A stretch of 7,602 nucleotides of DNA from DASTHS01 sp035718085. Its GTDB lineage: Bacteria > Actinomycetota > Acidimicrobiia > Acidimicrobiales > Palsa-688. Under the pieces are notes generated by a model that searched no databases, was not told the DNA's origin, and saw nothing but the letters and a program-made list of their open reading frames with translations. The position numbers and the translations under genes are program-made. Within the stretch, counting starts at the first letter, position 1; each line of letters opens with the position of its first letter. The stretch is taken from assembly GCA_035718085.1 (NCBI GenBank), contig DASTHS010000109.1, positions 1-7,602 on the forward strand. The letters are read 5' to 3'. Below, piece by piece: positions 1 through 6,315 of this stretch.

Positions 1-592
1 CCTGGCGGTGACCCCGTACTACAACCGTCCGAGCCAGGCCGGCATCGAGGCGCACGTGCGGGCGGTGAAGGAGGCGGCGGGAGACCTGCCGGTGTGGCTC
101 TACGACATCCCGGTGCGCGCCGGGCGGCGCCTCGCGCCCGACACCGTCTGGCGCCTGGCCGCCGACGGCGTGGTGGCGGGGGTGAAAGACGCCACCGCCG
201 ACCCCGCCGGGGCCGCCGCCCTCCTGGCCGGCGCCCCCGACGGCTTCGAGCTGATCAGCGGCAACGACGGCGACACCCTCCCGCTGCTCGCGGTGGGCGC
301 CTGCGGCGTGATCTCGGTCGAGGCCCACTGGGCGGCCGGCACCCTCGGCGAGATGTGTCGCTCGTTCTGGAAGGGCGACGTGGCCGCCGCCCGCGACTTG
401 AACGCATCGCTGCTCGCCAGCCACCGGTTCCAGTCGAGCGACGCCTGGCCGAACCCCCTGCCCGCCAAGGCGGTGATGCGCGCGCTCGGCCTGCCCGCCG
501 GGCAGTGCCGCCTGCCGATGGGCCCCGCACCTGACGAGCTCGACCGGGCCGCCGCCGAGCTCGTCGCCACCATGGGGGTGACCCGTGGCTGA
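1..592 (+). CDS. dapA: 4-hydroxy-tetrahydrodipicolinate synthase, 3' part (5' end outside window)
   Basis: Condenses pyruvate with aspartate semialdehyde, the first committed step towards diaminopimelate and lysine; cytosolic. The frame is open from base 2, and 196 residues are visible before TGA at 590-592. The visible part opens with LAVTPYYNRPSQAG, a family motif that sits roughly 100 residues into the usual ~300-residue enzyme, so the GTG at position 8 is an internal valine and not a start. The catalytic tyrosine is in LYDIPVRAG (codon 101-103) and the Schiff-base lysine in GVKDATAD (codon 185-187). SGNDGDTLPLLAVGACGVISV and the C-terminal NPLPAKAVMRALG followed by RLPM are also typical. 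The residues after GVISV (EAHWAAG) differ from the common TAN, a small variation. It overlaps rnj by 8 bp, so the two are probably translationally coupled. The dapA-rnj order is common in actinobacteria. Identification is firm; only the N-terminus is missing. Confidence 0.96.
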   Translation, partial: LAVTPYYNRPSQAGIEAHVRAVKEAAGDLPVWLYDIPVRAGRRLAPDTVWRLAADGVVAGVKDATADPAGAAALLAGAPDGFELISGNDGDTLPLLAVGACGVISVEAHWAAGTLGEMCRSFWKGDVAAARDLNASLLASHRFQSSDAWPNPLPAKAVMRALGLPAGQCRLPMGPAPDELDRAAAELVATMGVTRG

Positions 593-2249
593 TCCCGTCC
601 GCGTCGTGTTCCTCGGCGGCCTCGGCGAGATCGGGCGCAACTGCGCGGCGATCGAGATCGACGGTCGCATCATGATCCTCGACTGCGGGATCATGTTCCC
701 CGAAGCCGACATGCCCGGCGTCGACCTGGTGCTGCCCGACTTCACCTGGCTGCTCGAGCGCAAGGACCGCATCGAGGGCCTCATCGTGACCCACGGCCAC
801 GAAGACCACTGCGGCGGCATCAGCTTCCTGCTGCGCGAGCTGCGCCACCTCGACATCTACGGCTCCGCGCTCAGCCTGGGCCTGGCCCGCAGCCGCATCG
901 AGGAAGCCGGGCTGCTCGGCCGGGTGACCATGGTGCCGGTGGCTGACGGGGAACGGCGCCGCATCGGGGTGTTCGACGTGGAGTTCATCCCGGTCACCCA
1001 CTCGGTGCCCCACGGCTTCGCCACCGCCTTCCACACCCCGCAGGGCACCATCTTGCACTCGGGCGACTTCAAGATCGACCTGATGCCCGTCGACGGCCGG
1101 CGCACCGACCTGGCGCGCATCGGGGCGCTCTCCTCCGAGCACGGGGTCCGCCTGCTGCTCGCCGACTCCACCAACGCTGAGGAGGAGGGGCACACCGACA
1201 GCGAGAGCTCCGTCGGCCAGGTGCTCAAGGACCTCTTCGTCGCCCACCCCGACAAGCGGGTGATCGTGGCCTGCTTCGCCAGCCACATCCACCGCATCCA
1301 GCAGATCGCCGACGCCGCCGTCGCCAACGGCCGGACGGTGGCCACCCTCGGCCGCTCGATGGGCAAGAACGTCGCCCTCGCCCGGTCGATGGGGCTGCTG
1401 CGCATCCCCGACGACCGCCTCGTCGACATCGAGAAGGTCGGCTCGCTCGACCCGCGACGGGTGTGCGTCATCTCCACCGGCAGCCAGGGTGAGCCGATGT
1501 CGGCGCTGTCGCTCATGGCAGCCGGCGAGAACAAGTGGCTCACCGTCGGCGACGGCGACCTGGTGGTGCTCTCCAGCCACGCCATCCCCGGCAACGAGAC
1601 CAGCGTCGGCAAGGTCATCGACGGGCTGGTGCGCCTCGGCGCCGAGGTGGTGCACTCGGGGCTGGCCAAGGTGCACGTGTCGGGCCACGCCCGCCGCGAG
1701 GAGCTCAAGACGCTGCTGTCGCTGGCCCGGCCCGACTGCTTCACCCCCGTGCACGGCGAGTTCCGCCACCTCAGCCACCACACCCGGCTGGCCCGGCAGA
1801 TGGGCGTCGACCCGTCCCGGATCTTGCTGGCCGAGGACGGCGACGTCCTCGAGCTCACCGACGACGGCATCGACTTCGCCGGCGAGGTGCCCGCCGGCTA
1901 CCTCTACGTCGACGGCATCGTCGGCGACGTGGGCCGCGGGGTGCTGCGTGACCGGCGGGTGCTGGCCGAAGAGGGCGTCGTCATCGTCAGCCTGACCGTC
2001 GATGCCCGCACCGGCGAGGTGCTCACCGGCCCCGAGATCATCACCAAGGGATGGGTCTACGCCCCCGAAGCGGAGTCGCTGCTCGAAGAGGCGCGCGCCG
2101 CGGTGATCGCCGGGGTCGAGGAGGCCACCGCCTCCGGGAAGGCCGACTACGAGACCATCAAGCGCCGGGCCCGCTCGGCGCTCGGGCGCTTCGTCACCGA
2201 ACGCACCCGCCGCCGGCCGATGATCGTGCCGGTCGTCATGGAGGTCTGA
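585..2249 (+). CDS. rnj: Ribonuclease J, metallo-beta-lactamase / beta-CASP family
   Basis: A 554-residue exo-/endoribonuclease of RNA processing and decay, the usual length for RNase J. It begins LGGLGEIGRN (residues 10-19). The metal-binding THGHEDH is at 69-75, with H139 in THSVPHG and D161 in HSGDFK. The beta-CASP part carries STGSQGEPMSAL (297-308) and HAIPGNE (332-338), then HVSGHA (364-369) and the metal-site histidine in TPVHGE (H390). The C-terminal domain ends in RRRPMIVPVVMEV, the standard RNase J ending. The GTG start is set by the N-terminus MADPVRVVFLGGLGE, which matches the family, and gives an 8-bp overlap with dapA. Only a weak G-rich stretch (GGGGGTG) precedes it, inside dapA, so coupling to dapA translation is likely. 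All expected catalytic residues are present. In cells the enzyme acts on mRNA and rRNA precursors; dapA and rnj are probably co-transcribed. Confidence 0.97.
   Translation: MADPVRVVFLGGLGEIGRNCAAIEIDGRIMILDCGIMFPEADMPGVDLVLPDFTWLLERKDRIEGLIVTHGHEDHCGGISFLLRELRHLDIYGSALSLGLARSRIEEAGLLGRVTMVPVADGERRRIGVFDVEFIPVTHSVPHGFATAFHTPQGTILHSGDFKIDLMPVDGRRTDLARIGALSSEHGVRLLLADSTNAEEEGHTDSESSVGQVLKDLFVAHPDKRVIVACFASHIHRIQQIADAAVANGRTVATLGRSMGKNVALARSMGLLRIPDDRLVDIEKVGSLDPRRVCVISTGSQGEPMSALSLMAAGENKWLTVGDGDLVVLSSHAIPGNETSVGKVIDGLVRLGAEVVHSGLAKVHVSGHARREELKTLLSLARPDCFTPVHGEFRHLSHHTRLARQMGVDPSRILLAEDGDVLELTDDGIDFAGEVPAGYLYVDGIVGDVGRGVLRDRRVLAEEGVVIVSLTVDARTGEVLTGPEIITKGWVYAPEAESLLEEARAAVIAGVEEATASGKADYETIKRRARSALGRFVTERTRRRPMIVPVVMEV
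2240..2244 (+). promoter_or_regulatory. Shine-Dalgarno site GGAGG for the gene at 2254
   Basis: GGAGG lies inside the last codons of rnj, 9 nt before a GTG at 2254. This good spacing supports GTG 2254 as the start, even though the gap to the rnj stop codon is only 4 nt. It is the clearest ribosome-binding site in the window; the later genes have none. Confidence 0.7.
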
Positions 2250-2253
2250 GGGC

Positions 2254-2724
2254 GTGGGCTCCGTCGTCGACTTCGTCGAGGTGTCGACCGCCGGCCTCGA
2301 GTCGTCGCCGGTCGCCGACGCCCTCGCCGGCCTGCGCGCCAACGAGGCCCGCTACTACAGGAACAAGTACGACCACGCCTTCACCGTCGAGCCCGCCGCC
2401 GAGGCGGCCGGCACCATCGACTGGGTGCACGGCATCCTCGCCGCCGAGCGCGGCATCGTGATCGCCTCGCCGCCGCTGGAGGCGTCGACGTTCGAGGTGC
2501 AGGGCCTGCGCATGGCCTACGTCTTCTACGAGAGCGGTCTGGCGATCAACGTCATGTGGGCGCTCGACGACGCCGGGAAGCGGGCGGTCGGGTTCAAGCT
2601 CTCCGACGGCATGGACGTGCCCGAGGAGCTGTCGGCGTTCAAGTTCGCCCGGCAGCGCTCGAAGCTGGCGGGCACGATCCGGGGCTCGTACTTCGTGATC
2701 AAGGGCGACCACCCCTGGGGGTGA
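2254..2724 (+). CDS. Conserved-looking hypothetical protein, function unknown
   Basis: A 156-residue protein I do not recognise. It reads as a real gene: it fills the space between rnj and ftsK with short gaps (4 bp before, 25 bp after), has a GGAGG ribosome-binding site and keeps the GC-rich third-position pattern of its neighbours. There is no signal peptide, hydrophobic membrane span or cysteine pattern, so it is probably cytosolic. An acidic/polar N-terminal part contains RANEARYYRNKYDHAF (28-43) and IDWVHGILAAERG (55-67). A likely beta-rich middle follows (FEVQGLRMAYVFYESGLAINV, 80-100). The tail is basic, FKFARQRSKLAGTIRG (129-144), ending GSYFVIKGDHPWG. The aromatic and charged pattern suggests a small alpha/beta fold. 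Position downstream of dapA-rnj implies co-transcription with them; a link to RNA decay is possible only by association. Confidence 0.8.
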   Translation: MGSVVDFVEVSTAGLESSPVADALAGLRANEARYYRNKYDHAFTVEPAAEAAGTIDWVHGILAAERGIVIASPPLEASTFEVQGLRMAYVFYESGLAINVMWALDDAGKRAVGFKLSDGMDVPEELSAFKFARQRSKLAGTIRGSYFVIKGDHPWG

Positions 2725-2749
2725 CGGCAGGAGAGTAGCGCCCTCCCCT

Positions 2750-5194
2750 GTGGCTGGAGTGGCCACTGGTAGCGTTGTGACTGCTGTGGCTGCGCCGACC
2801 CGACGTCCACCGAGCCGGGCGGCCACCCGGAAGCCCTCCGCCAAGCGGGGGGCGCCGTCGCGCCGCCCGACCACGGGCGCTCGCCTGCGGGAGGTGCTCG
2901 GCCGCCAGACCGACGACGTGTGGGGCGTCGCCTGCCTCGTGGTGGCCGCCCTGTTGGCGCTGGGCACCTACAGCGACCTCGCCGGGCCCGCCGGCCGGGG
3001 GGTCGACCACGTCACCGGCGACCTGGTCGGGCGGGTGCGCTGGCTGCTCCCCCCGGCGCTGGTGCTGCTCGGCGCCGTGCTGATCGGCGAGGGCCACCGC
3101 CAGCCGCGCCCGTCGGCACCGCCCACCCACCGGGTGGCGCGCGTGGCCATCGGCGTCGCCCTCGGGCTGCTCGCCCTCAGCGGGCTGGCCGATGACGCCT
3201 GGGGCCCGGCCGCCTTCGCCGGCCACGTCGGCCGGCTCGCCGGCGCGGGCGGCCTCGTCGGCGACGCCCTCGCACGCGGCCTGCGGGCCGGGCTGGCGCT
3301 CTGGGGATCGACGCTGGTGCTGCTGGCGCTGCTCGCCGTCGGCGCCATGATCGCCACGGGGACACCGGCCCGCGACGTCGCCGGGCGCACGGCGGCGGCC
3401 CTTCGGGCGGCGTGGGCGGGGGGCGCCACCGTGTGGGCGTGGCTGCTCGACGGCGACCGCCACGAGCGCGACGCCGCCGCCGAGCGCCACCCGGCCACCA
3501 CCGCCCTCGACGCCCCTGCCCGGCCCCGCCGGCGGCGGCCCGACCCCGACGCGGCCGCCGACGAGCCGGCCGCCGAGGCGGTGGTCGACGCCGACAGCGC
3601 GGACGTCGACGCCGACCCGCCCCGCCAGCCGGTGCGCATCAGCCTGCCGCCCCCGCCCCCCGACGTCGACCCCGAGCACCTCGAGATCGCCCTGCCCGCC
3701 GCCGCCCACAGCCCGTGGCGGTTGCCACCGCTGGCGCTGCTCAAGCGGTCGAAGGCCACCGAGATCGACCGGCGGGCCATCGAGCGCCAAGGCCAGGTGC
3801 TCGAGGACGCCCTCGCCGCCCACGGGGTCGAGACCCGGCTGGTCGGCATGACCGTCGGCCCCTCGGTGACCCGCTACGAGCTGGAGCTCGGCCCGAGCGT
3901 GAAGGTGGCCCGGGTGACCAGCCTCCAGAAAGACATCGCCTACGCCATGGCCGCGGCCGACGTGCGCATCCTGGCGCCGATCCCCGGGCGCTCGGCCATC
4001 GGCATCGAGGTGCCCAACGCCCAGCGCCAGCTGGTGTCGGTCGGCGACATCCTCACCTCCACCGAGGCGGGCGAGGTCACCCACCCCCTCGAGGTGGCCA
4101 TGGGCCGCGACATCGCCGGGCGGGCGGTCATGGCCAACCTGGCGACGATGCCCCACATCTTGGTGGCGGGTGCCACCGGGGCGGGAAAGTCGAGCTGCAT
4201 CAACTCGGTGCTGACGTCGCTGCTGGTGCGGGCCACGCCCGACCAGGTGCGCCTGATCTTGGTCGACCCCAAGCGGGTGGAGTTGGGCCAGTACAACGGC
4301 TTGCCGCACCTGCTCACCCAGGTCGTCACCAACCCGAAGAAGGCGGCCAACGCCCTGTCGTGGGCGGTGCACGAGATGGAGCGGCGCTACGACCTCCTCG
4401 CCGAGGTCGGCGTGCGCGACATCACCGGCTACAACGAGGCGTTCGACCGGGGCGACCTGAACGTCGAGCCCGAGCTCGGCGCCGAGCCCCGGGTCTACGA
4501 GCGGCTGCCGTTCGTGCTCATCGTCATCGACGAGCTGAACGACCTGATGATGGTGGCCAAGCGCGACGTCGAGGAGTCGATCGTGCGCATCGCCCAGATG
4601 GCCCGAGCCGTGGGCATCCACCTGGTGATCGCCACGCAGCGGCCGTCGGTCGACGTGATCACCGGCGTCATCAAGGCGAACATCCCCAGCCGCCTGGCGT
4701 TCGCGGTGTCGTCGCTGGCCGACAGCCGGGTCATCCTCGACCAGCCCGGCGCCGAGCGCCTCATCGGCAAGGGCGACATGCTGCTGCTCACGGCCAGCTC
4801 GAGCGTGGCCCGGCGCATCCAAGGGTCCTGGGTCGACGAGGACGAGGTCCGCGCCGTGGTCGCCCACTGGCGCCGGCAGAGCGAGCCCCGCTACGTCGAG
4901 GGTGTGGAGGGCGGCGACGACGCCGGCCCCGGCGCCGGGCCCGGCGGGGGTGGCGACGCCGGTGACGACGACGACATGCTCGAGGTGGCGATGGACCTCG
5001 TCGTGCGCTCGCAGCTGGGCTCCACGTCGATGCTGCAGCGCAAGCTGCGGGTCGGCTTCGCCCGGGCCGGCCGGCTGATGGACCTCCTCGAGCAGCGCGG
5101 CGTGGTGGGGCCGTCGGAGGGCTCGAAGGCCCGCGCGGTGCTGATGACGGTCGAGGAGCTCGAGGGCCGCCAGGACCCCGGCGCCCAGGCCTGA
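2750..5194 (+). CDS. ftsK: DNA translocase FtsK/SpoIIIE family
   Basis: Septum-located, ATP-driven DNA pump that clears and sorts chromosome ends at division. As drawn, 814 residues: a basic N-terminal tail (17-47), four membrane spans (about 57-75, 97-113, 129-148, 182-203), a charged Ala/Pro/Asp-rich linker (about 235-320), then the motor. Motor landmarks are VTRYELELGPSVKVARV (373-389), Walker A GATGAGKSS (474-482), VDPKRVELGQYN (505-516), Walker B LIVIDELND (590-598), then IAQMARAVGIHLVIATQRPSVDVITG (614-639) and DSRVILDQPGAERLIGKGDML (658-678). A Gly/Asp-rich hinge (717-743) leads to the winged-helix gamma domain that reads orienting DNA sites (MLQRKLRVGFARAGRLMDLLEQRGVVGP, 761-788). Walker B has N where DELAD is usual. 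The linker is short compared with E. coli FtsK. The start is uncertain: GTG 2750 has no well-spaced Shine-Dalgarno site, and in-frame GTGs at 2759, 2777 and 2786 are alternatives, changing only the first 12 residues. Confidence 0.96.
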   Translation: MAGVATGSVVTAVAAPTRRPPSRAATRKPSAKRGAPSRRPTTGARLREVLGRQTDDVWGVACLVVAALLALGTYSDLAGPAGRGVDHVTGDLVGRVRWLLPPALVLLGAVLIGEGHRQPRPSAPPTHRVARVAIGVALGLLALSGLADDAWGPAAFAGHVGRLAGAGGLVGDALARGLRAGLALWGSTLVLLALLAVGAMIATGTPARDVAGRTAAALRAAWAGGATVWAWLLDGDRHERDAAAERHPATTALDAPARPRRRRPDPDAAADEPAAEAVVDADSADVDADPPRQPVRISLPPPPPDVDPEHLEIALPAAAHSPWRLPPLALLKRSKATEIDRRAIERQGQVLEDALAAHGVETRLVGMTVGPSVTRYELELGPSVKVARVTSLQKDIAYAMAAADVRILAPIPGRSAIGIEVPNAQRQLVSVGDILTSTEAGEVTHPLEVAMGRDIAGRAVMANLATMPHILVAGATGAGKSSCINSVLTSLLVRATPDQVRLILVDPKRVELGQYNGLPHLLTQVVTNPKKAANALSWAVHEMERRYDLLAEVGVRDITGYNEAFDRGDLNVEPELGAEPRVYERLPFVLIVIDELNDLMMVAKRDVEESIVRIAQMARAVGIHLVIATQRPSVDVITGVIKANIPSRLAFAVSSLADSRVILDQPGAERLIGKGDMLLLTASSSVARRIQGSWVDEDEVRAVVAHWRRQSEPRYVEGVEGGDDAGPGAGPGGGGDAGDDDDMLEVAMDLVVRSQLGSTSMLQRKLRVGFARAGRLMDLLEQRGVVGPSEGSKARAVLMTVEELEGRQDPGAQA
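2770..2775 (+). promoter_or_regulatory. Possible -10 element (TAGCGT) near the ftsK start
   Basis: TAGCGT fits the actinobacterial -10 pattern TANNNT and resembles the hexamers before thrB, the zinc-ribbon gene and rimO. It lies inside the drawn ftsK frame, 10 nt before an in-frame GTG at 2786, slightly longer than the 6-8 nt seen at the other three genes. If used, ftsK would begin MAAPTRRP and lose 12 residues. A weaker alternative, TAGCGC at 2736-2741, lies 8 nt before GTG 2750. No convincing -35 box is visible for either. Confidence 0.4.
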
Positions 5195-5281
5195 GGCCGC
5201 CGGGCCGCCGCCGACCGGGCCGCCGCCGGGCCGCCGACCGGGCCGCCGCCGACCGGGCCGCCGACCGGGCCGCCGCCGGGC
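5195..5281 (+). repeat. GC-rich imperfect tandem repeat after the ftsK stop codon
   Basis: Six copies of GGGCCGCCG start at 5202, 5217, 5228, 5240, 5255 and 5267, spaced 15, 11, 12, 15 and 12 nt. The spacers are ACC, CCGACC or none, so the unit is GGGCCGCCG plus ACC or CCGACC. The array begins directly after the ftsK TGA. In the ftsK frame it would read as TGPP/TGPPP repeats, but a stop codon precedes it. I infer a polymerase-slippage array; a role as a GC-rich pausing or termination region is possible but unproven, and there is no T-run. Confidence 0.85.
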
Positions 5282-5317
5282 AAGGATGAGCCGGGCGAGG
5301 GCTCCGGCAACGCACAA

Positions 5318-5334
5318 CGCCGGCACGTCCGGCG
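5318..5334. repeat. Short inverted repeat CGCCGG-5 nt-CCGGCG
   Basis: A perfect 6-bp inverted repeat with a CACGT loop lies about 125 bp downstream of ftsK. It could be a weak hairpin contributing to ftsK termination, but GC-rich DNA gives such stems by chance and no T-run follows. Confidence 0.4.
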
Positions 5335-5339
5335 GTCGT

Positions 5340-5367
5340 GTGAGTCAGCCCCGTACGGGTGACTCAC
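5340..5367. repeat. Inverted repeat made of two GTGASTCAC-type sites around CCCGTACGGG
   Basis: GTGAGTCA (5340-5347) and TGACTCAC (5360-5367) are perfect reverse complements. Between them lie GC and the 10-nt palindrome CCCGTACGGG (5350-5359). As DNA this looks like a pair of protein-binding half-sites or whole sites upstream of thrB. As RNA it would fold into an 8-bp stem, a 2-nt bulge and a small inner stem, so it could instead be an ftsK terminator hairpin, though without a T-run. The third copy at 5392 has no partner, which favours the operator reading. Confidence 0.7.
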
Positions 5368-5406
5368 AGCGCGAGGACATCGAGCGGTCTCGTGAGTCAC
5401 AGCGCG
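5359..5406. promoter_or_regulatory. Direct repeat GTGASTCACAGCGCG, possible regulator sites upstream of thrB
   Basis: The 15-mer GTGACTCACAGCGCG (5359-5373) recurs as GTGAGTCACAGCGCG (5392-5406), 33 bp apart, differing only at the central base of the palindrome GTGASTCAC. With the site at 5340 there are three copies, centred about 106, 87 and 54 bp before the thrB start codon. Under leaderless transcription these are upstream of the promoter, where an activator would bind. I cannot assign the site to a known regulator family. Candidate operator by inference. Confidence 0.5.
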
Positions 5407-5412
5407 GCTGCA

Positions 5413-5420
5413 CCACGTGG
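5413..5420. promoter_or_regulatory. Palindrome CCACGTGG in the thrB promoter region
   Basis: A perfect 8-nt palindrome ending 17 bp before the -10 hexamer at 5438, so it covers the place where a -35 box would be. No TTGACA-like box is present there. It may be a regulator site or chance. Confidence 0.35.
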
Positions 5421-5437
5421 CACCAGTGGCCGGGCGC

Positions 5438-5443
5438 TAGGTT
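5438..5443 (+). promoter_or_regulatory. -10 element (TAGGTT) of a leaderless thrB promoter
   Basis: TAGGTT matches TANNNT and lies 6 nt (CCGGCG) before the GTG start of thrB. There is no purine-rich ribosome-binding site in the 15 nt before the GTG. Transcription would therefore start at or next to the start codon. The same arrangement recurs at the next two genes. Confidence 0.65.
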
Positions 5444-5449
5444 CCGGCG

Positions 5450-6295
5450 GTGCGCGCCCGGGCCCCTGCATCGTCGGCCAACCTCGGGCCAGGCTTCGAC
5501 GTGCTCGCCGTGGCCCTCGCCCTCTACGTGGAGGTGGAGGTCGTCGAAGCCGACCGCCTCAGCGTCGAGTCGAGCGGGCACGGCGCCCACCTGCCGGTCG
5601 ACGCCGGGCACCTGGCCGTCGAGGTCGCCAGCGCCGTGGTCGGCCACGACCGGCTGGCGATCCGGGTGCACAGCGACATCCCCCTCGGCCGGGGTCTCGG
5701 CAGCTCGGCCGCCCTCGCCGTCGCCACCGCCGCCGCCGCCGGCGGTGCCGATCCCCTCGCCACCGGCGCCCGGGTCGACGGCCACCCCGAGAACGCGGCG
5801 GCGTCCGCGGTGGGCGGCCTGGTCGCGGCCGCCACCGTCGACGGCGTCCCGGTGGTGCGCCGGCTCCCGCTCGACCCGGCCCTGCGCTTCGTGGTCGCCG
5901 TGCCGGCCGTCGAGCTCGCCACCCGCGAAGCCCGCCAGGCGCTGCCGGCGACCGTGCCCTTCGCCGACGCCACCTTCAACCTCGGGCGTCTCGGCCTGCT
6001 CGTCGCCGGCCTGGCCGACCACCGGCTGCTCGGCCCGGCCGCCTTCGCCGACCGGCTGCACCAGACGGCCCGCACGGCGCTGTTCCCCGCCTCGACCGCC
6101 GTGCTGGCCGCCATGGTCGACGCCGGCGCCCTGGGCGCGTGCTGGTCGGGCGCGGGGCCGACGATGCTCGGGGTGGCCACCGCGGCCGGGGCCCCTGCGG
6201 TCGCCGAGGCGGCCGCCGCCGCCCTCGGCGCCGACGCCGCCGAGGTGGCCGTGCTCGAGGCCGACCACGGCGGGGTCACGGTCTCCGCCGGGTGA
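5450..6295 (+). CDS. thrB: Homoserine kinase (GHMP kinase family)
   Basis: Phosphorylates homoserine to O-phosphohomoserine with ATP, the step before threonine synthase; cytosolic. It has 281 residues, slightly short of the usual ~290-320. The N-terminal motif PASSANLGPGFD (6-17) and the phosphate-binding loop PLGRGLGSSAA (78-88) mark the ThrB branch of GHMP kinases. Further ThrB landmarks are GHPENAAASAVGG (111-123), LPATVPFADATFNLGR (165-180) and the C-terminal GHMP motif WSGAGPTML (232-240). The usual EGHPDN reads DGHPEN here, a conservative acid swap. The GTG start follows from the motif position and the -10 hexamer 6 nt upstream. The gene stands apart from hom and thrC, its common partners, at least within this window, and shares the aspartate-semialdehyde origin of its substrate with dapA upstream. 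The Ala-rich composition fits the genome; nothing is truncated. Confidence 0.94.
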   Translation: MRARAPASSANLGPGFDVLAVALALYVEVEVVEADRLSVESSGHGAHLPVDAGHLAVEVASAVVGHDRLAIRVHSDIPLGRGLGSSAALAVATAAAAGGADPLATGARVDGHPENAAASAVGGLVAAATVDGVPVVRRLPLDPALRFVVAVPAVELATREARQALPATVPFADATFNLGRLGLLVAGLADHRLLGPAAFADRLHQTARTALFPASTAVLAAMVDAGALGACWSGAGPTMLGVATAAGAPAVAEAAAAALGADAAEVAVLEADHGGVTVSAG

Positions 6296-6301
6296 CCTCG
6301 G

Positions 6302-6307
6302 TAGGGT
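6302..6307 (+). promoter_or_regulatory. -10 element (TAGGGT) of a leaderless promoter for the zinc-ribbon gene
   Basis: TAGGGT lies in the 20-bp gap between thrB and the next gene, 8 nt (GGCCGGCC) before its ATG. No Shine-Dalgarno site is present in the gap. The small gene could thus have its own promoter although it is close enough to thrB to be co-transcribed. Confidence 0.6.
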
Positions 6308-6315
6308 GGCCGGCC

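Noticed and set aside
255..2342. 695-codon open frame on the - strand across rnj
   Set aside because: It mirrors rnj, is rich in Ala, Gly, Asp, His and Val as expected from the reverse strand of GC-rich codons, and shows no domain I recognise. rnj itself has all its catalytic motifs.
3412..4965. 517-codon + strand frame inside ftsK
   Set aside because: An Arg/Pro/Gly-rich shifted reading of the ftsK motor; the ftsK frame carries the Walker motifs.
5195..5281. CRISPR-like array
   Set aside because: The units are 11-15 nt with no unique spacers and consist only of G, C and a few A; it is a simple tandem repeat.
2699..5326. 875-codon open frame on the - strand across ftsK
   Set aside because: It is the antisense of ftsK and the tandem repeat, with low-complexity Gly/Pro/Arg/His content and no recognisable motif. 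Long antisense frames are normal at this GC content.
5340..5406. Insertion-sequence ends or an attachment site
   Set aside because: There is no transposase or integrase gene in the window, no target duplication is visible, and the repeats are too short and too closely spaced.
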